Assembly: GCA_946627565.1 (NCBI GenBank)
Contig: CAMOVR010000008.1
Coordinates: 1-55,082 of the forward strand
Direction of reading: 5' to 3'
Source: an uncultured Clostridia bacterium
Lineage (GTDB): Bacteria; Bacillota; Clostridia; Christensenellales; Aristaeellaceae
DNA: 55,082 bases
In this document: positions 16,967 to 26,100 of the stretch, piece after piece
How the letters are laid out: each line of letters begins with the position of its first letter
How positions within the stretch are numbered: the first letter of the stretch is position 1
The notes under the pieces: generated by a model
Seen by the model: the letters and a program-made list of their open reading frames with translations, nothing else
The model's database searches: none
Told to the model about the DNA's origin: nothing
Program-made: the position numbers and the translations under genes

Positions 16967-18178
16967 TCAGTCTGCGATCTTCAGGCCCGCTGCTGTCAGC
17001 GCGTTGCGGATCGCCTGGATATGTTCGTGGTTCCTTGTCTCCATGGCCACCCGCAGGTAGCACCCGTTGACATCGGACCCTGCATTGGAGTGTTCATGGT
17101 GTACGCTGGTCACGTTGCCGCCCTGTTCCGCAATGATCCTGGAGACCGTCAGAAGCTGTCCCGGCTTGTCCACCAGTTCCACAGTCAGCTGGCAGCTGCG
17201 CCCGGACATGATCAGGCCCCGGGTGATGACCCTTGAGAGGATGGTCACGTCAATGTTGCCGCCCGAGAGCAGGCAGACGGCTTTCTTTCCCTTCAGGTCC
17301 ACCTTGTCAAACATGGCAGCCGCCACCGATACGGCACCGGCTCCCTCCGTCACCAGCTTGTGCTGTTCCATCAGGGCCAGGATGGCTGCGGCAATTTCGT
17401 CGTCATTGACCGTCACGATCTCATCGACATACCTGGAGACCACATCGTATGTCAGGTCCCCCGGGCGCTTGACGGCAATACCGTCGGCGATGGTGAAGAC
17501 CGAGGGCAGCGTCTCAATGTGTCCGTCCCGGACGGAATCCAGCATGGAGGGGGCACCCGATGACTGTACCCCGATGACCCGCACCCTGGGATTTAAGGAC
17601 TTGATGGTATAGGCCACACCGGAGATCAGGCCGCCGCCCCCGATGGGCACCAGCACCGCATCCATGTCCGGCACCTGTTCAATCAGCTCCAGGGCAATGG
17701 TTCCCTGCCCCGCAATGACATCCGGGTCATCAAAGGGATGAATGAAGGTATATCCCTTCTCGTCCCTGAGGGCCAGCGCCTTCTGATAGGCATCGTCATA
17801 GACGCCTTCCACCAGGCATATCTCCGCGCCGTAGCTGCGGGTGGCTTCCACCTTGGATATGGGGGCCGAGTCCGGCAGGCAGATGACAGCCGGGATACCG
17901 TTCTGACGGGCCGCCAGGGCAACACCCTGGGCATGGTTTCCTGCCGAGCAGGCTATGACGCCCCTGGCCTTTTCTTCATCCGACAGGCGGGACATACGGT
18001 AGTATGCGCCCCTGACCTTGAAGGAACCCGTAATCTGCAGGTTCTCCGTCTTAAGATACAGGTCAAGCCCCGGTTTGAGCCTGAGAGACGGCAGTACATC
18101 TGTCTTCCTGGCCACGCCCCTGAGGGCATAGCTGGCCCGGTATACACTGTCAAGGGTCAGCCCCTGCAGATTTTCCAT
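16967..18178 (-). CDS. ilvA: Threonine ammonia-lyase with C-terminal ACT domain
   Basis: The 403-residue PLP enzyme deaminates threonine to 2-oxobutanoate, the first committed step to isoleucine. The PLP lysine lies in GSFKVRGAY and the phosphate-binding loop is GGGGL. One ACT domain occupies about residues 325-403, as in the short, single-ACT form of the enzyme. The start at 18178 was chosen because GGGGAGG lies 9 bases upstream; a longer in-frame extension to 18292 overlaps a hairpin and has no family similarity. It lies between ilvC and ridA, consistent with isoleucine synthesis rather than a purely catabolic role. Confidence 0.93.
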   Translation of the reverse strand: MENLQGLTLDSVYRASYALRGVARKTDVLPSLRLKPGLDLYLKTENLQITGSFKVRGAYYRMSRLSDEEKARGVIACSAGNHAQGVALAARQNGIPAVICLPDSAPISKVEATRSYGAEICLVEGVYDDAYQKALALRDEKGYTFIHPFDDPDVIAGQGTIALELIEQVPDMDAVLVPIGGGGLISGVAYTIKSLNPRVRVIGVQSSGAPSMLDSVRDGHIETLPSVFTIADGIAVKRPGDLTYDVVSRYVDEIVTVNDDEIAAAILALMEQHKLVTEGAGAVSVAAAMFDKVDLKGKKAVCLLSGGNIDVTILSRVITRGLIMSGRSCQLTVELVDKPGQLLTVSRIIAEQGGNVTSVHHEHSNAGSDVNGCYLRVAMETRNHEHIQAIRNALTAAGLKIAD

Positions 18179-18277
18179 ATTGGTTGTCCTCCCCATGGGG
18201 CCAAAGGCCCGTCTTTCGGCTGTCTGCATACACCCGCGTCCCTTCCGGTTACGCAGGTCTTTCTCAGACATAATGAT

Positions 18278-18307
18278 ACTGCCCGGTCGCACACGCTTCC
18301 GGGCAGT
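18278..18307 (-). promoter_or_regulatory. Hairpin between ilvC and ilvA
   Basis: There is a perfect 9-base stem (ACTGCCCGG/CCGGGCAGT) with a 12-base loop, directly past the ilvC stop. There is no T tract, so it may stabilise the ilvC mRNA or cause partial termination. No promoter was seen between it and ilvA. Confidence 0.5.
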
Positions 18308-18315
18308 CCATGTTC

Positions 18316-19347
<1,032 letters not shown>

Positions 19348-19398
19348 TCAGGGTAACTGCATTATTTTCACCGCGGCCCGTGGCCACTGTGTCAGGGG

Positions 19399-19427
19399 AT
19401 GATAACAAAGCGGACATGGCTTGTCAA
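19399..19427 (-). promoter_or_regulatory. Strong promoter of ilvC-ilvA-ridA
   Basis: Read on the minus strand, a consensus TTGACA, a 17-base spacer and TATCAT lie about 67 bases upstream of ilvC. The rest of the 314-base ilvC-pyk intergenic region is a pyrimidine-rich plus-strand stretch (about 19440-19560) in which nothing else is recognised. Confidence 0.7.
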
Positions 19428-19571
19428 ACCTTGCTATGTTCTTCTTATGTTCATCTTTTCCTGCCGTATCCTGCCCTGCCCTGTCCGTCTTTCCATTTTT
19501 CACGATGTCATGCTCTTCTTTTTCCATGTTCATTCCCTGCCTGCATTCCGTCATCTTTTTGTGGACAGGGT

Positions 19572-19600
19572 TTGCCGTTTTGCCCGGAATGCGGTATCAT
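19572..19600 (+). promoter_or_regulatory. Promoter of pyk and the barstar-like gene
   Basis: TTGCCG, a 17-base spacer and TATCAT lie 46 bases before the pyk start. Confidence 0.55.
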
Positions 19601-19646
19601 GAATCAGACACAGGAACCATAATGACAGGACAGGAAAGGTGATACT

Positions 19647-21389
19647 ATGCGCAGACGTACCAAGATCGTATGCACCATGGGCCCCAGGCTGTTTGATGAA
19701 AACCTGGTGGAGCCCCTCATGCGGGCAGGTATGGACGTTGCCCGTTTCAACTTCAGCCATTCCAACCACAAGGAACATCTGGAACGCTACCAGGAGGTGT
19801 GCAGGATCCGGGATAAGCTGGGCCTGCCCGTGGCCACCATGCTGGACACCAAGGGACCCGAAATCCGCACAGGGGATTTCGAGGGCGGAAAGGTGATCCT
19901 GGAAAACGGCCAGTATTTCACCCTCTCCACCGTAGAGAAGCTGGGAGACCATGAAGGGTGCTCCATCACCTACGCCAATCTCCCCAAGGACGTCAAAATC
20001 GGCGATTCCATCCTCATTGACGATGGTCTGGTTGGCATGCGGGTTGAAGAGGTCCACGATACGGAGATCGTCTGCAAGGTTCTCAACGGCGGTGCCGTCT
20101 CCAACCACAAGGGCATCAATGTGCCCGGCGCCCACCTCTCCATGCCCTTTATCTCCGAAAAGGACCGGGAGGACATCATCTTCGGCATTGAAAACGGTTT
20201 TGATTTCATTGCCGCCTCCTTTACCCGCTCTGCCGAGGACATCATGGCCATACGCCGCATCCTGGCCGAACATGACTGCACCTCCATCCGGATCATTGCC
20301 AAGATCGAGAACATGGAAGGCATCCAGAACCTGGATGAGATCCTCAGGGCAGCCGACGGCATCATGGTGGCCCGCGGCGACATGGGCGTGGAAATTCCGC
20401 TGGAGGAAGTTCCTGCCCTGCAGAAGCACATTATCCATGAGTGCGTTGCCTCCGGCAAGCCCGTCATCACGGCTACCCAGATGCTGGATTCCATGATGAA
20501 GAATCCCAGGCCCACCCGTGCCGAAGCCACGGACGTGGCCAACGCCATCTATCAGGGCACCAGCGCCGTCATGCTCTCCGGCGAGACTGCAGCGGGCCTC
20601 TACCCCGTGGAGGCTGTGGAAACCATGGCAAAGATTGCCGTCAGGACAGAGGGCGACATCGACTATGTCAACCAGTTCGCCACCGCCGCCTACAACAATC
20701 GCTATGACATCACCGCAGCCATCTCCCATGCCACCGTCACCTCGGCCCACGACCTGAAGGCCAGTGCCATCATCTCGGTGACCAAATCAGGCGGCACCAC
20801 CCGCATGATCTCCCGCTACCGTCCGGACTGCCCCATCATCGGCTGCACAACAGACGACAAGGTTTGCCGTCAGCTGAATCTTTCCTGGGGCGTTATCCCG
20901 GTAAAGATTGCTGAGGAATCCAATACCGACGACCTGTTTGAGCATTCCGTGGATGCGGGCGTCAAAGCCGGCGTCATCCGGGACGGTGAGCTGGTGGTCA
21001 TCACGGCAGGCGTGCCCCTGGGTATCTCCGGCACCACCAACATGATGAAGGTTCATGTGGTGGGACACTCCCTGCTGCGGGCAACACCGGTGGTGCACGG
21101 CAAAGTGACAGCCGCCCTGTATGTACTCCATGATCCCATCCGGGCTTTCGACGAGTTCCGTTCCGGTTCCATTCTGGTCTGTGAAAAGGTCACCCGCCAG
21201 ATCCTGCCCCTGGTCCGGAAAGCATCCGGCCTCATTCTGGAAGACCCCGACCCCGAAAGCCAGGGCGTCATCGCCGGCATTTCCCTGGACATCCCCGTGC
21301 TCATCGCCGCCAGCCACGCCACCGCCATTCTTAAATCCGGTGCCGTCGTTACCCTGGATACGGAAGACGGCTCTGTAACCTGCAACTGA
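19647..21389 (+). CDS. pyk: Pyruvate kinase with C-terminal PEP-utilising-type domain
   Basis: The 580-residue enzyme makes pyruvate and ATP from phosphoenolpyruvate and ADP. It shows the N-terminal TKIVCTMGP, the active-site stretch MVARGDMGVEIP and the K+/Mg2+ site residues. Residues about 490-575 form the extra C-terminal domain of the Bacillus-type enzyme, homologous to the mobile phosphohistidine domain of PEP synthase and PPDK. Where phosphotransfer enzymes have TSHA, this protein reads ESQG, so the phosphorylatable His is absent and the domain cannot work as a phosphocarrier. GGAAAGG lies 7 bases before the ATG. The barstar-like gene follows after 11 bases. Confidence 0.95.
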   Translation: MRRRTKIVCTMGPRLFDENLVEPLMRAGMDVARFNFSHSNHKEHLERYQEVCRIRDKLGLPVATMLDTKGPEIRTGDFEGGKVILENGQYFTLSTVEKLGDHEGCSITYANLPKDVKIGDSILIDDGLVGMRVEEVHDTEIVCKVLNGGAVSNHKGINVPGAHLSMPFISEKDREDIIFGIENGFDFIAASFTRSAEDIMAIRRILAEHDCTSIRIIAKIENMEGIQNLDEILRAADGIMVARGDMGVEIPLEEVPALQKHIIHECVASGKPVITATQMLDSMMKNPRPTRAEATDVANAIYQGTSAVMLSGETAAGLYPVEAVETMAKIAVRTEGDIDYVNQFATAAYNNRYDITAAISHATVTSAHDLKASAIISVTKSGGTTRMISRYRPDCPIIGCTTDDKVCRQLNLSWGVIPVKIAEESNTDDLFEHSVDAGVKAGVIRDGELVVITAGVPLGISGTTNMMKVHVVGHSLLRATPVVHGKVTAALYVLHDPIRAFDEFRSGSILVCEKVTRQILPLVRKASGLILEDPDPESQGVIAGISLDIPVLIAASHATAILKSGAVVTLDTEDGSVTCN

Positions 21390-21400
21390 GGAGGCACCAT

Positions 21401-21646
21401 ATGACACTGTTTCTGGACGCGGACCTGTATGCAACTCCCCGGGATCTGCATCTGGCCCTGAAGAGGCTGCTGGATCTGCCGGACTATTACGGCATGAACG
21501 CAGATGCACTGAACGACTGCCTGGGTGAGCGGGCAGAACCTGTGAACCTCTACGTGGCCACCCCCGGAAAGGACGAGGTTGCCCGCACCGTTGAGATCAT
21601 CTGCCAGGTCATCTCCGACAACGGCGGTACAGTCAGATACGCATGA
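21401..21646 (+). CDS. Barstar family ribonuclease-inhibitor-like protein
   Basis: The 81-residue protein has the barstar fold signature: an N-terminal strand, the helix with LHLALKRLLDLPDYYGMNADALNDCL, and an acidic loop. Barstar inhibits the extracellular RNase barnase, but no barnase-type RNase gene lies nearby. It starts 11 bases after pyk with an excellent GAGGAGG site and ends at a terminator, so it is expressed with pyruvate kinase. It could be an orphan immunity gene or a housekeeping member of the family with another partner. Confidence 0.85.
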   Translation: MTLFLDADLYATPRDLHLALKRLLDLPDYYGMNADALNDCLGERAEPVNLYVATPGKDEVARTVEIICQVISDNGGTVRYA

Positions 21647-21651
21647 ATCAT

Positions 21652-21678
21652 CCGCCCCGGGTATCCGGGGCGGGTTTT
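21652..21678 (+). terminator. Terminator after the pyk operon
   Basis: There is a 9-base GC stem (21652-21660 with 21665-21673) with a GTAT loop, followed by GTTTT. Confidence 0.85.
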
Positions 21679-21765
21679 CACCTGATTATCTTTTCTCATC
21701 CGGACATCAACATGCCGGATATCCGAAAAACAGACAATGGAAGATAAGGAAAGGGGGCGTGCACC

Positions 21766-22041
21766 ATGCGCTGTTCATGCAGGCAGTGCGGCACCTATAT
21801 GATCCAGGCGGACAGTGCCCTGCTGGGGTGTGTCTGTCCCGACTGCGGGAACCGGTGCCGGGACTGTCTCGGCACAGACACGGTGGTTTCCAGGGAGCAT
21901 CTGAAAGACCTGGGGGCGGATCCCCGTTTTTCTCCGGAAAACCTCCGGAAAGTTTTCGAACGCCCGATCCAGTCAGCAGAGGCTGAAACCGAAGCTGACG
22001 AAGACCGGGACCTGCGCGGGGACGATGTGTATGGATGGTGA
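21766..22041 (+). CDS. Small Cys-rich (zinc-ribbon-like) protein overlapping dinB
   Basis: The 91-residue protein has three CxxC pairs in its first 35 residues (CRQC, CPDC, CRDC), plus extra cysteines, so a zinc ribbon or knuckle is likely. The C-terminal half is acidic and Arg-rich without a recognised fold. AAAGGGGG lies 8-9 bases before the ATG. Its 3' end overlaps the dinB start by 11 bases, so translation is coupled and a link to translesion synthesis is possible. The family is not recognised. Confidence 0.75.
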   Translation: MRCSCRQCGTYMIQADSALLGCVCPDCGNRCRDCLGTDTVVSREHLKDLGADPRFSPENLRKVFERPIQSAEAETEADEDRDLRGDDVYGW

Positions 22042-23251
22042 CCGGGTCATCCTCCACTGTGACTGCAACAATTTCTTTGCCTCCGTGGAACTGCGCACCA
22101 GGCCTGACCTGAAGGACCTCCCGGTGGCTGTGGCCGGCGACACGGACATGCGCCACGGCGTCATCCTGGCAAAGAACATGGCGGCAAAGAAGTTCGGCGT
22201 CAAGACCGCGGAAACCGTCTGGCAGGCCCGGCAGAAATGCCCGGACCTGATCCTCCTGCCGCCCCATCACGGGCTGTATGAAGAGGTGAGCCGGCAGATC
22301 AACCGGATCTATCTTGACTTTACGGACCAGGTGGAGCCCTTCTCCATCGACGAGAGCTTTCTTGATGTCACCGGCTCCCGGACGCTGTTTGGGACAGGTG
22401 TTGAGATCGCCGATCAGATCCGCAAAAGAGTGCGGGAGGAAATCGGAGTCACCATTTCCGCAGGCGTTTCCTTCAACAAACCCTGGGCCAAGATGGGCAG
22501 TGACTTCAGGAAACCGGATGCCACCACCCTGGTTACCCGGGAAACCGTCTGGGAGACCCTCTATCCCCAGAAGGTGGAAAACATGCTATTTGTGGGCAGC
22601 AGTGCCGCGCAGGTTCTGAAACAGAACGGCATTTTCACCATAGCCCAGCTGGCACAGGCTTCCCCGGAATTTCTCTCCCACATCCTTGGCAAAAGCGGTG
22701 TTTCCCTCTCCAGGGCTGCCCGGGGCGAGGATGACAGTCCCGTCCGGGTATGGGGCGATACAGAGGAAGCCCAGTCCGTTTCCCATGCCTGCACCTTCTC
22801 CCATGACCTGAAGGGCTTTAAAGAATGTGAAAGGGAGCTGCTGTCCCTCTCCGAGCGGGTGGGCGCCCGCCTGAGGGCCATGAACATGAAATGCCGGACA
22901 GTACAGCTGCAGATCAAAAGCCCGGACCTGAAGGTGATTTCAAGGCAACGCACCCTGTCCCGGCCCACCTCCAGCACCGACCGTATCTTCCGGGAAGTGT
23001 GCAGTCTTCTGCGCAGCAGCTGGAGCGAGGACAGGCCTGTCCGCCTCTTCTCTGTGGGGGCCGGCGGTCTCACGGGGCCCGGGAGCACATCCCCCGTCCA
23101 GCTTTCTGTTTCATCAGGGGAAGCAGAGGAAGAAAAACGGGAAAAACTGGAAACGGCGGTTGACCGCATCCGTCAGCGCTATGGCGAATCCGCCGTGGTC
23201 AGAGGCCGGGTTCCGTCTTCCGCTTCCAAACAGAAAGCACATACGCATTAG
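22031..23251 (+). CDS. dinB: DNA polymerase IV (Y-family)
   Basis: The 406-residue error-prone polymerase performs translesion synthesis. It shows the N-terminal metal motif DCNNFFASVE, the catalytic SIDESFLD, and a helix-hairpin-helix thumb region followed by the little finger domain. The ATG at 22031 is preferred to one 6 bases earlier, because the GCGGGG site then has 8-9-base spacing. It lacks an obvious C-terminal beta-clamp motif such as QLxLF; the last 30 residues are charged. It is translationally coupled to the small Cys-rich gene. Confidence 0.93.
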   Translation: MDGDRVILHCDCNNFFASVELRTRPDLKDLPVAVAGDTDMRHGVILAKNMAAKKFGVKTAETVWQARQKCPDLILLPPHHGLYEEVSRQINRIYLDFTDQVEPFSIDESFLDVTGSRTLFGTGVEIADQIRKRVREEIGVTISAGVSFNKPWAKMGSDFRKPDATTLVTRETVWETLYPQKVENMLFVGSSAAQVLKQNGIFTIAQLAQASPEFLSHILGKSGVSLSRAARGEDDSPVRVWGDTEEAQSVSHACTFSHDLKGFKECERELLSLSERVGARLRAMNMKCRTVQLQIKSPDLKVISRQRTLSRPTSSTDRIFREVCSLLRSSWSEDRPVRLFSVGAGGLTGPGSTSPVQLSVSSGEAEEEKREKLETAVDRIRQRYGESAVVRGRVPSSASKQKAHTH

Positions 23252-23295
23252 CGGTTCCATTCACGAACATACAAAGTATTTTCACGACATTTTTC

Positions 23296-23327
23296 AAGCT
23301 CTCATCATCTGATGTGGGGCTTTTTTC
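23296..23327 (+). terminator. Terminator after dinB
   Basis: A stem with a small internal mismatch (AAGCTC-CATCA / TGATG-GGGCTT) is followed by TTTTTT. Confidence 0.7.
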
Positions 23328-23453
23328 TTTACATTTTTCCAATGTTTTTTTCCTGTATTCCATGGCGTTTTTCATCCTTTTGCCATGCCATATCTGCATT
23401 CCTTCCGCGTTTGCGGCATCCTGAGGCAAAAACGGGAGAACAGAATCCTGAAC

Positions 23454-23482
23454 TTGCAAGATTTGCCTGATAGGAGTATAGT
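23454..23482 (+). promoter_or_regulatory. Promoter of glgP
   Basis: TTGCAA, a 17-base spacer and TATAGT lie 64 bases upstream of glgP. Confidence 0.65.
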
Positions 23483-23545
23483 GCACCGTACGCGTGCCTT
23501 TATCCGGCATGCGGGCCACTACATGCCACATCCAGGAGGGGGAAC

Positions 23546-26002
23546 ATGCCAACCACCAAATTCGATAAAGACTCCATTAAGGAATCGATCATTGGTAAGC
23601 TTCAGCGTTATAACGGCCGTTCCATTGAGGAAGCCAGCAAGCAGCAGATCTACAAGGCTGTGGCTTCCACCGTGCGCGATCAGATCATGCAGAAATACAC
23701 CATCGCAAGAGAAGAGCGCAAGGCTACCAAGTCCAAACGGCTCTATTATCTGTCCGTGGAATTCCTGATGGGACGCAGCATGTACTGCAATATGCTCAAT
23801 CTTGTCTCCACAGATGAATACCGCCAGGCCCTGAAGGAACTGGGGATCAATCTGGACGACATTCTCAAGGAAGAGCCCGAACCCGGTCTGGGCAACGGCG
23901 GTCTGGGCCGCCTTGCTGCCTGTTTCCTCGATTCTCTCGCTTCCCTGGACCTGCCTGCCATGGGCTGCACCATCCGCTATGAGTACGGTCTGTTCCGTCA
24001 GCGCATTGTGGACGGCCAGCAGGTGGAAGTCCCCGATTCCTGGCTTGAGAACGGAAACGTCTGGGAAATCCCGGTGATGGAAGATGCCTGCGAGGTGCAC
24101 TACGGCGGCCACGTGGACATGGTGAACGAAGACGGCGAGACCCGTTTTGTCCACAGGGATTACTATACCGTGGAAGCTGTTCCCTATGATATGCCCGTGG
24201 TAGGTTATGACACCGAGACGGTCAACACCCTCCGCACCTGGTCCGCAAGGTCCAAGAAGCGCATCGACCTTTCCTCCTTCGGCCAGGGCCGTTACGCCCA
24301 GGCTTCCGAGGAAATGGAGATGGCCGAGGTCATCTCCAAGGTCCTCTATCCCGAAGACAATCATTATGAAGGCAAGATGCTCCGCCTCAGGCAGCATTAC
24401 TTCTTCACCTCCGCCACCCTGCAGTACATCATCAAGGACTTCAAGAAGCTGCACGGCAATCACTTCGAACTGTTCCCCGAGAAGGTGTGCATCCATATCA
24501 ATGACACCCATCCGGGCCTTGCAGTGCCTGAACTGATGCGCCTGCTGATGGATGAAGAGGGTCTGGGCTGGGACGAGGCCATGCAGATCACCGAAAAGAG
24601 CATTGCCTATACCAACCACACCATCATGGCGGAAGCCCTGGAAAAGTGGCCCCAGGCCATGGTCAAGCAGCAGCTGCCCAGGATCTTCATGATTCTGGAG
24701 GAAATGAACCGCCGTCTGTGCGACCGTCTCTGGAATGCCTTCCCCGGACAGTGGGAGCGCATCGCCAAGATGGCCATCCTCAGCTACGATCAGGTGCACA
24801 TGGCCAACCTCTGCGTTGCCATGACCCACTCCATCAACGGCGTTTCCCAGCTGCACGGCAAGATTCTCCAGGAAGAAACCTTCCATGACTACAATCTCGT
24901 CATGCCCGAGAAGTTCTCCGCCATCACCAACGGCATCACGCACCGCCGCTGGCTCATGAGCTGCAACCCCGGCCTGACGGATCTCATCTGCGAAACCATC
25001 GGCACCGACTGGATCCGTCATCCGGAACTGCTCAGCGAGCTGAAGCCCTATGCCGATGATGCCGCCTTCCGTGAAAAGTTTGCCGCCATCAAGCAGCAAA
25101 ACAAGGAACGTCTGGTAAAAATGCTCAAGGACCGTCAGAACGTGGACGTGGATCCCACCTTCATGTTCGACACCCAAGCCAAGCGCCTGCATGAGTACAA
25201 GAGGCAGATGCTCAATGCCCTGCATATCCTTGTGCTCTACAACCGCATCGTATCCAACGAATCCTTCGAAATGCAGCCCCGTGTCTTCTTCTTTGGCGCC
25301 AAGGCCAGCCCCGGCTACTACCGCGCCAAGCAGATCATCCGTTTCATCAATGCCCTCAGCAGCCTGATTGACAGGCATCCCAGAGCACGCAAGTTCCTCA
25401 AGGTTGTATTCGTGGAAAACTATGACGTTTCCAGCGCTGAGGTCCTGATTCCCGCCACGGAACTGTCTGAACAGCTCTCCACCGCCTCCAAGGAAGCCTC
25501 CGGCACCGGTAACATGAAGTTCATGATCAACGGCGCCCTGACCATCGGCACCATGGACGGCGCCAATGTGGAAATGGCCGAGCAGGTAGGCATGGACAAC
25601 ATCTACATCTTCGGTATGCGCGCCGACACGGTCCGGAATCTGTATGAATCCAAGTCATACAATCCCATGTCCATTTTTGAGACCAATGACGAACTGCGTC
25701 TTGCACTCACCCAGATGATCGACGGCACCCTGTTCCCCAACAACGGCGCCGTGCTGCAGGATCTGTACCATTCTCTCCTGTTCGGAGATCCCGGCAGCAT
25801 GCCTGACTCCTACTTCGTGCTCAAGGATTTCGGCTCCTATTCCATGGCCCAGCGGCGCATCAACAGCGATTACGCCGACAAGGACAAGTGGAACAGGATG
25901 GCCGTTATCAACACGGCCATGTCCGGTTTCTTCTCCTCCGACCGCACCATCAGCGAGTACAACGAGAAGATCTGGCATATGACGCCTCTCCACCACAAGT
26001 AA
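23546..26002 (+). CDS. glgP: Glycogen/maltodextrin phosphorylase
   Basis: The 818-residue GT35 enzyme releases glucose 1-phosphate from alpha-1,4-glucans in the cytoplasm. The PLP-binding lysine is K658, in the signature EASGTGNMKFMINGALTIGT. The glucose-site loops GLGNGGLGRLAACFLDS are intact and the length is normal. AGGAGGGGG lies close before the ATG. The GH13 enzyme follows after 98 bases with only a weak hairpin between them, so the pair probably forms an alpha-glucan degradation operon. Confidence 0.96.
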   Translation: MPTTKFDKDSIKESIIGKLQRYNGRSIEEASKQQIYKAVASTVRDQIMQKYTIAREERKATKSKRLYYLSVEFLMGRSMYCNMLNLVSTDEYRQALKELGINLDDILKEEPEPGLGNGGLGRLAACFLDSLASLDLPAMGCTIRYEYGLFRQRIVDGQQVEVPDSWLENGNVWEIPVMEDACEVHYGGHVDMVNEDGETRFVHRDYYTVEAVPYDMPVVGYDTETVNTLRTWSARSKKRIDLSSFGQGRYAQASEEMEMAEVISKVLYPEDNHYEGKMLRLRQHYFFTSATLQYIIKDFKKLHGNHFELFPEKVCIHINDTHPGLAVPELMRLLMDEEGLGWDEAMQITEKSIAYTNHTIMAEALEKWPQAMVKQQLPRIFMILEEMNRRLCDRLWNAFPGQWERIAKMAILSYDQVHMANLCVAMTHSINGVSQLHGKILQEETFHDYNLVMPEKFSAITNGITHRRWLMSCNPGLTDLICETIGTDWIRHPELLSELKPYADDAAFREKFAAIKQQNKERLVKMLKDRQNVDVDPTFMFDTQAKRLHEYKRQMLNALHILVLYNRIVSNESFEMQPRVFFFGAKASPGYYRAKQIIRFINALSSLIDRHPRARKFLKVVFVENYDVSSAEVLIPATELSEQLSTASKEASGTGNMKFMINGALTIGTMDGANVEMAEQVGMDNIYIFGMRADTVRNLYESKSYNPMSIFETNDELRLALTQMIDGTLFPNNGAVLQDLYHSLLFGDPGSMPDSYFVLKDFGSYSMAQRRINSDYADKDKWNRMAVINTAMSGFFSSDRTISEYNEKIWHMTPLHHK

Positions 26003-26019
26003 AAAGAGCATGTTCAAGC

Positions 26020-26050
26020 CGCCTGACCGCAGGAACCATGCAGTCAGGCG
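26020..26050 (+). promoter_or_regulatory. Intercistronic hairpin between glgP and the GH13 gene
   Basis: There is an 8-base stem (CGCCTGAC/GTCAGGCG) with a 15-base loop and only CTTTC after it. It is too weak for full termination but could adjust the ratio of the two proteins. Confidence 0.4.
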
Positions 26051-26100
26051 CTTTCATGGCATGAAACCGGCTAAAGCTGGAAAAAAGGATGATTTGCCTC

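Noticed and set aside
18179-18292. N-terminal extension of IlvA
   Set aside because: It lies upstream of the correct ribosome binding site and is unlike IlvA.
23519-25378. Long minus-strand frame opposite glgP
   Set aside because: The product is His/Gly/Val-rich and unlike a protein family; glgP fits all family motifs.
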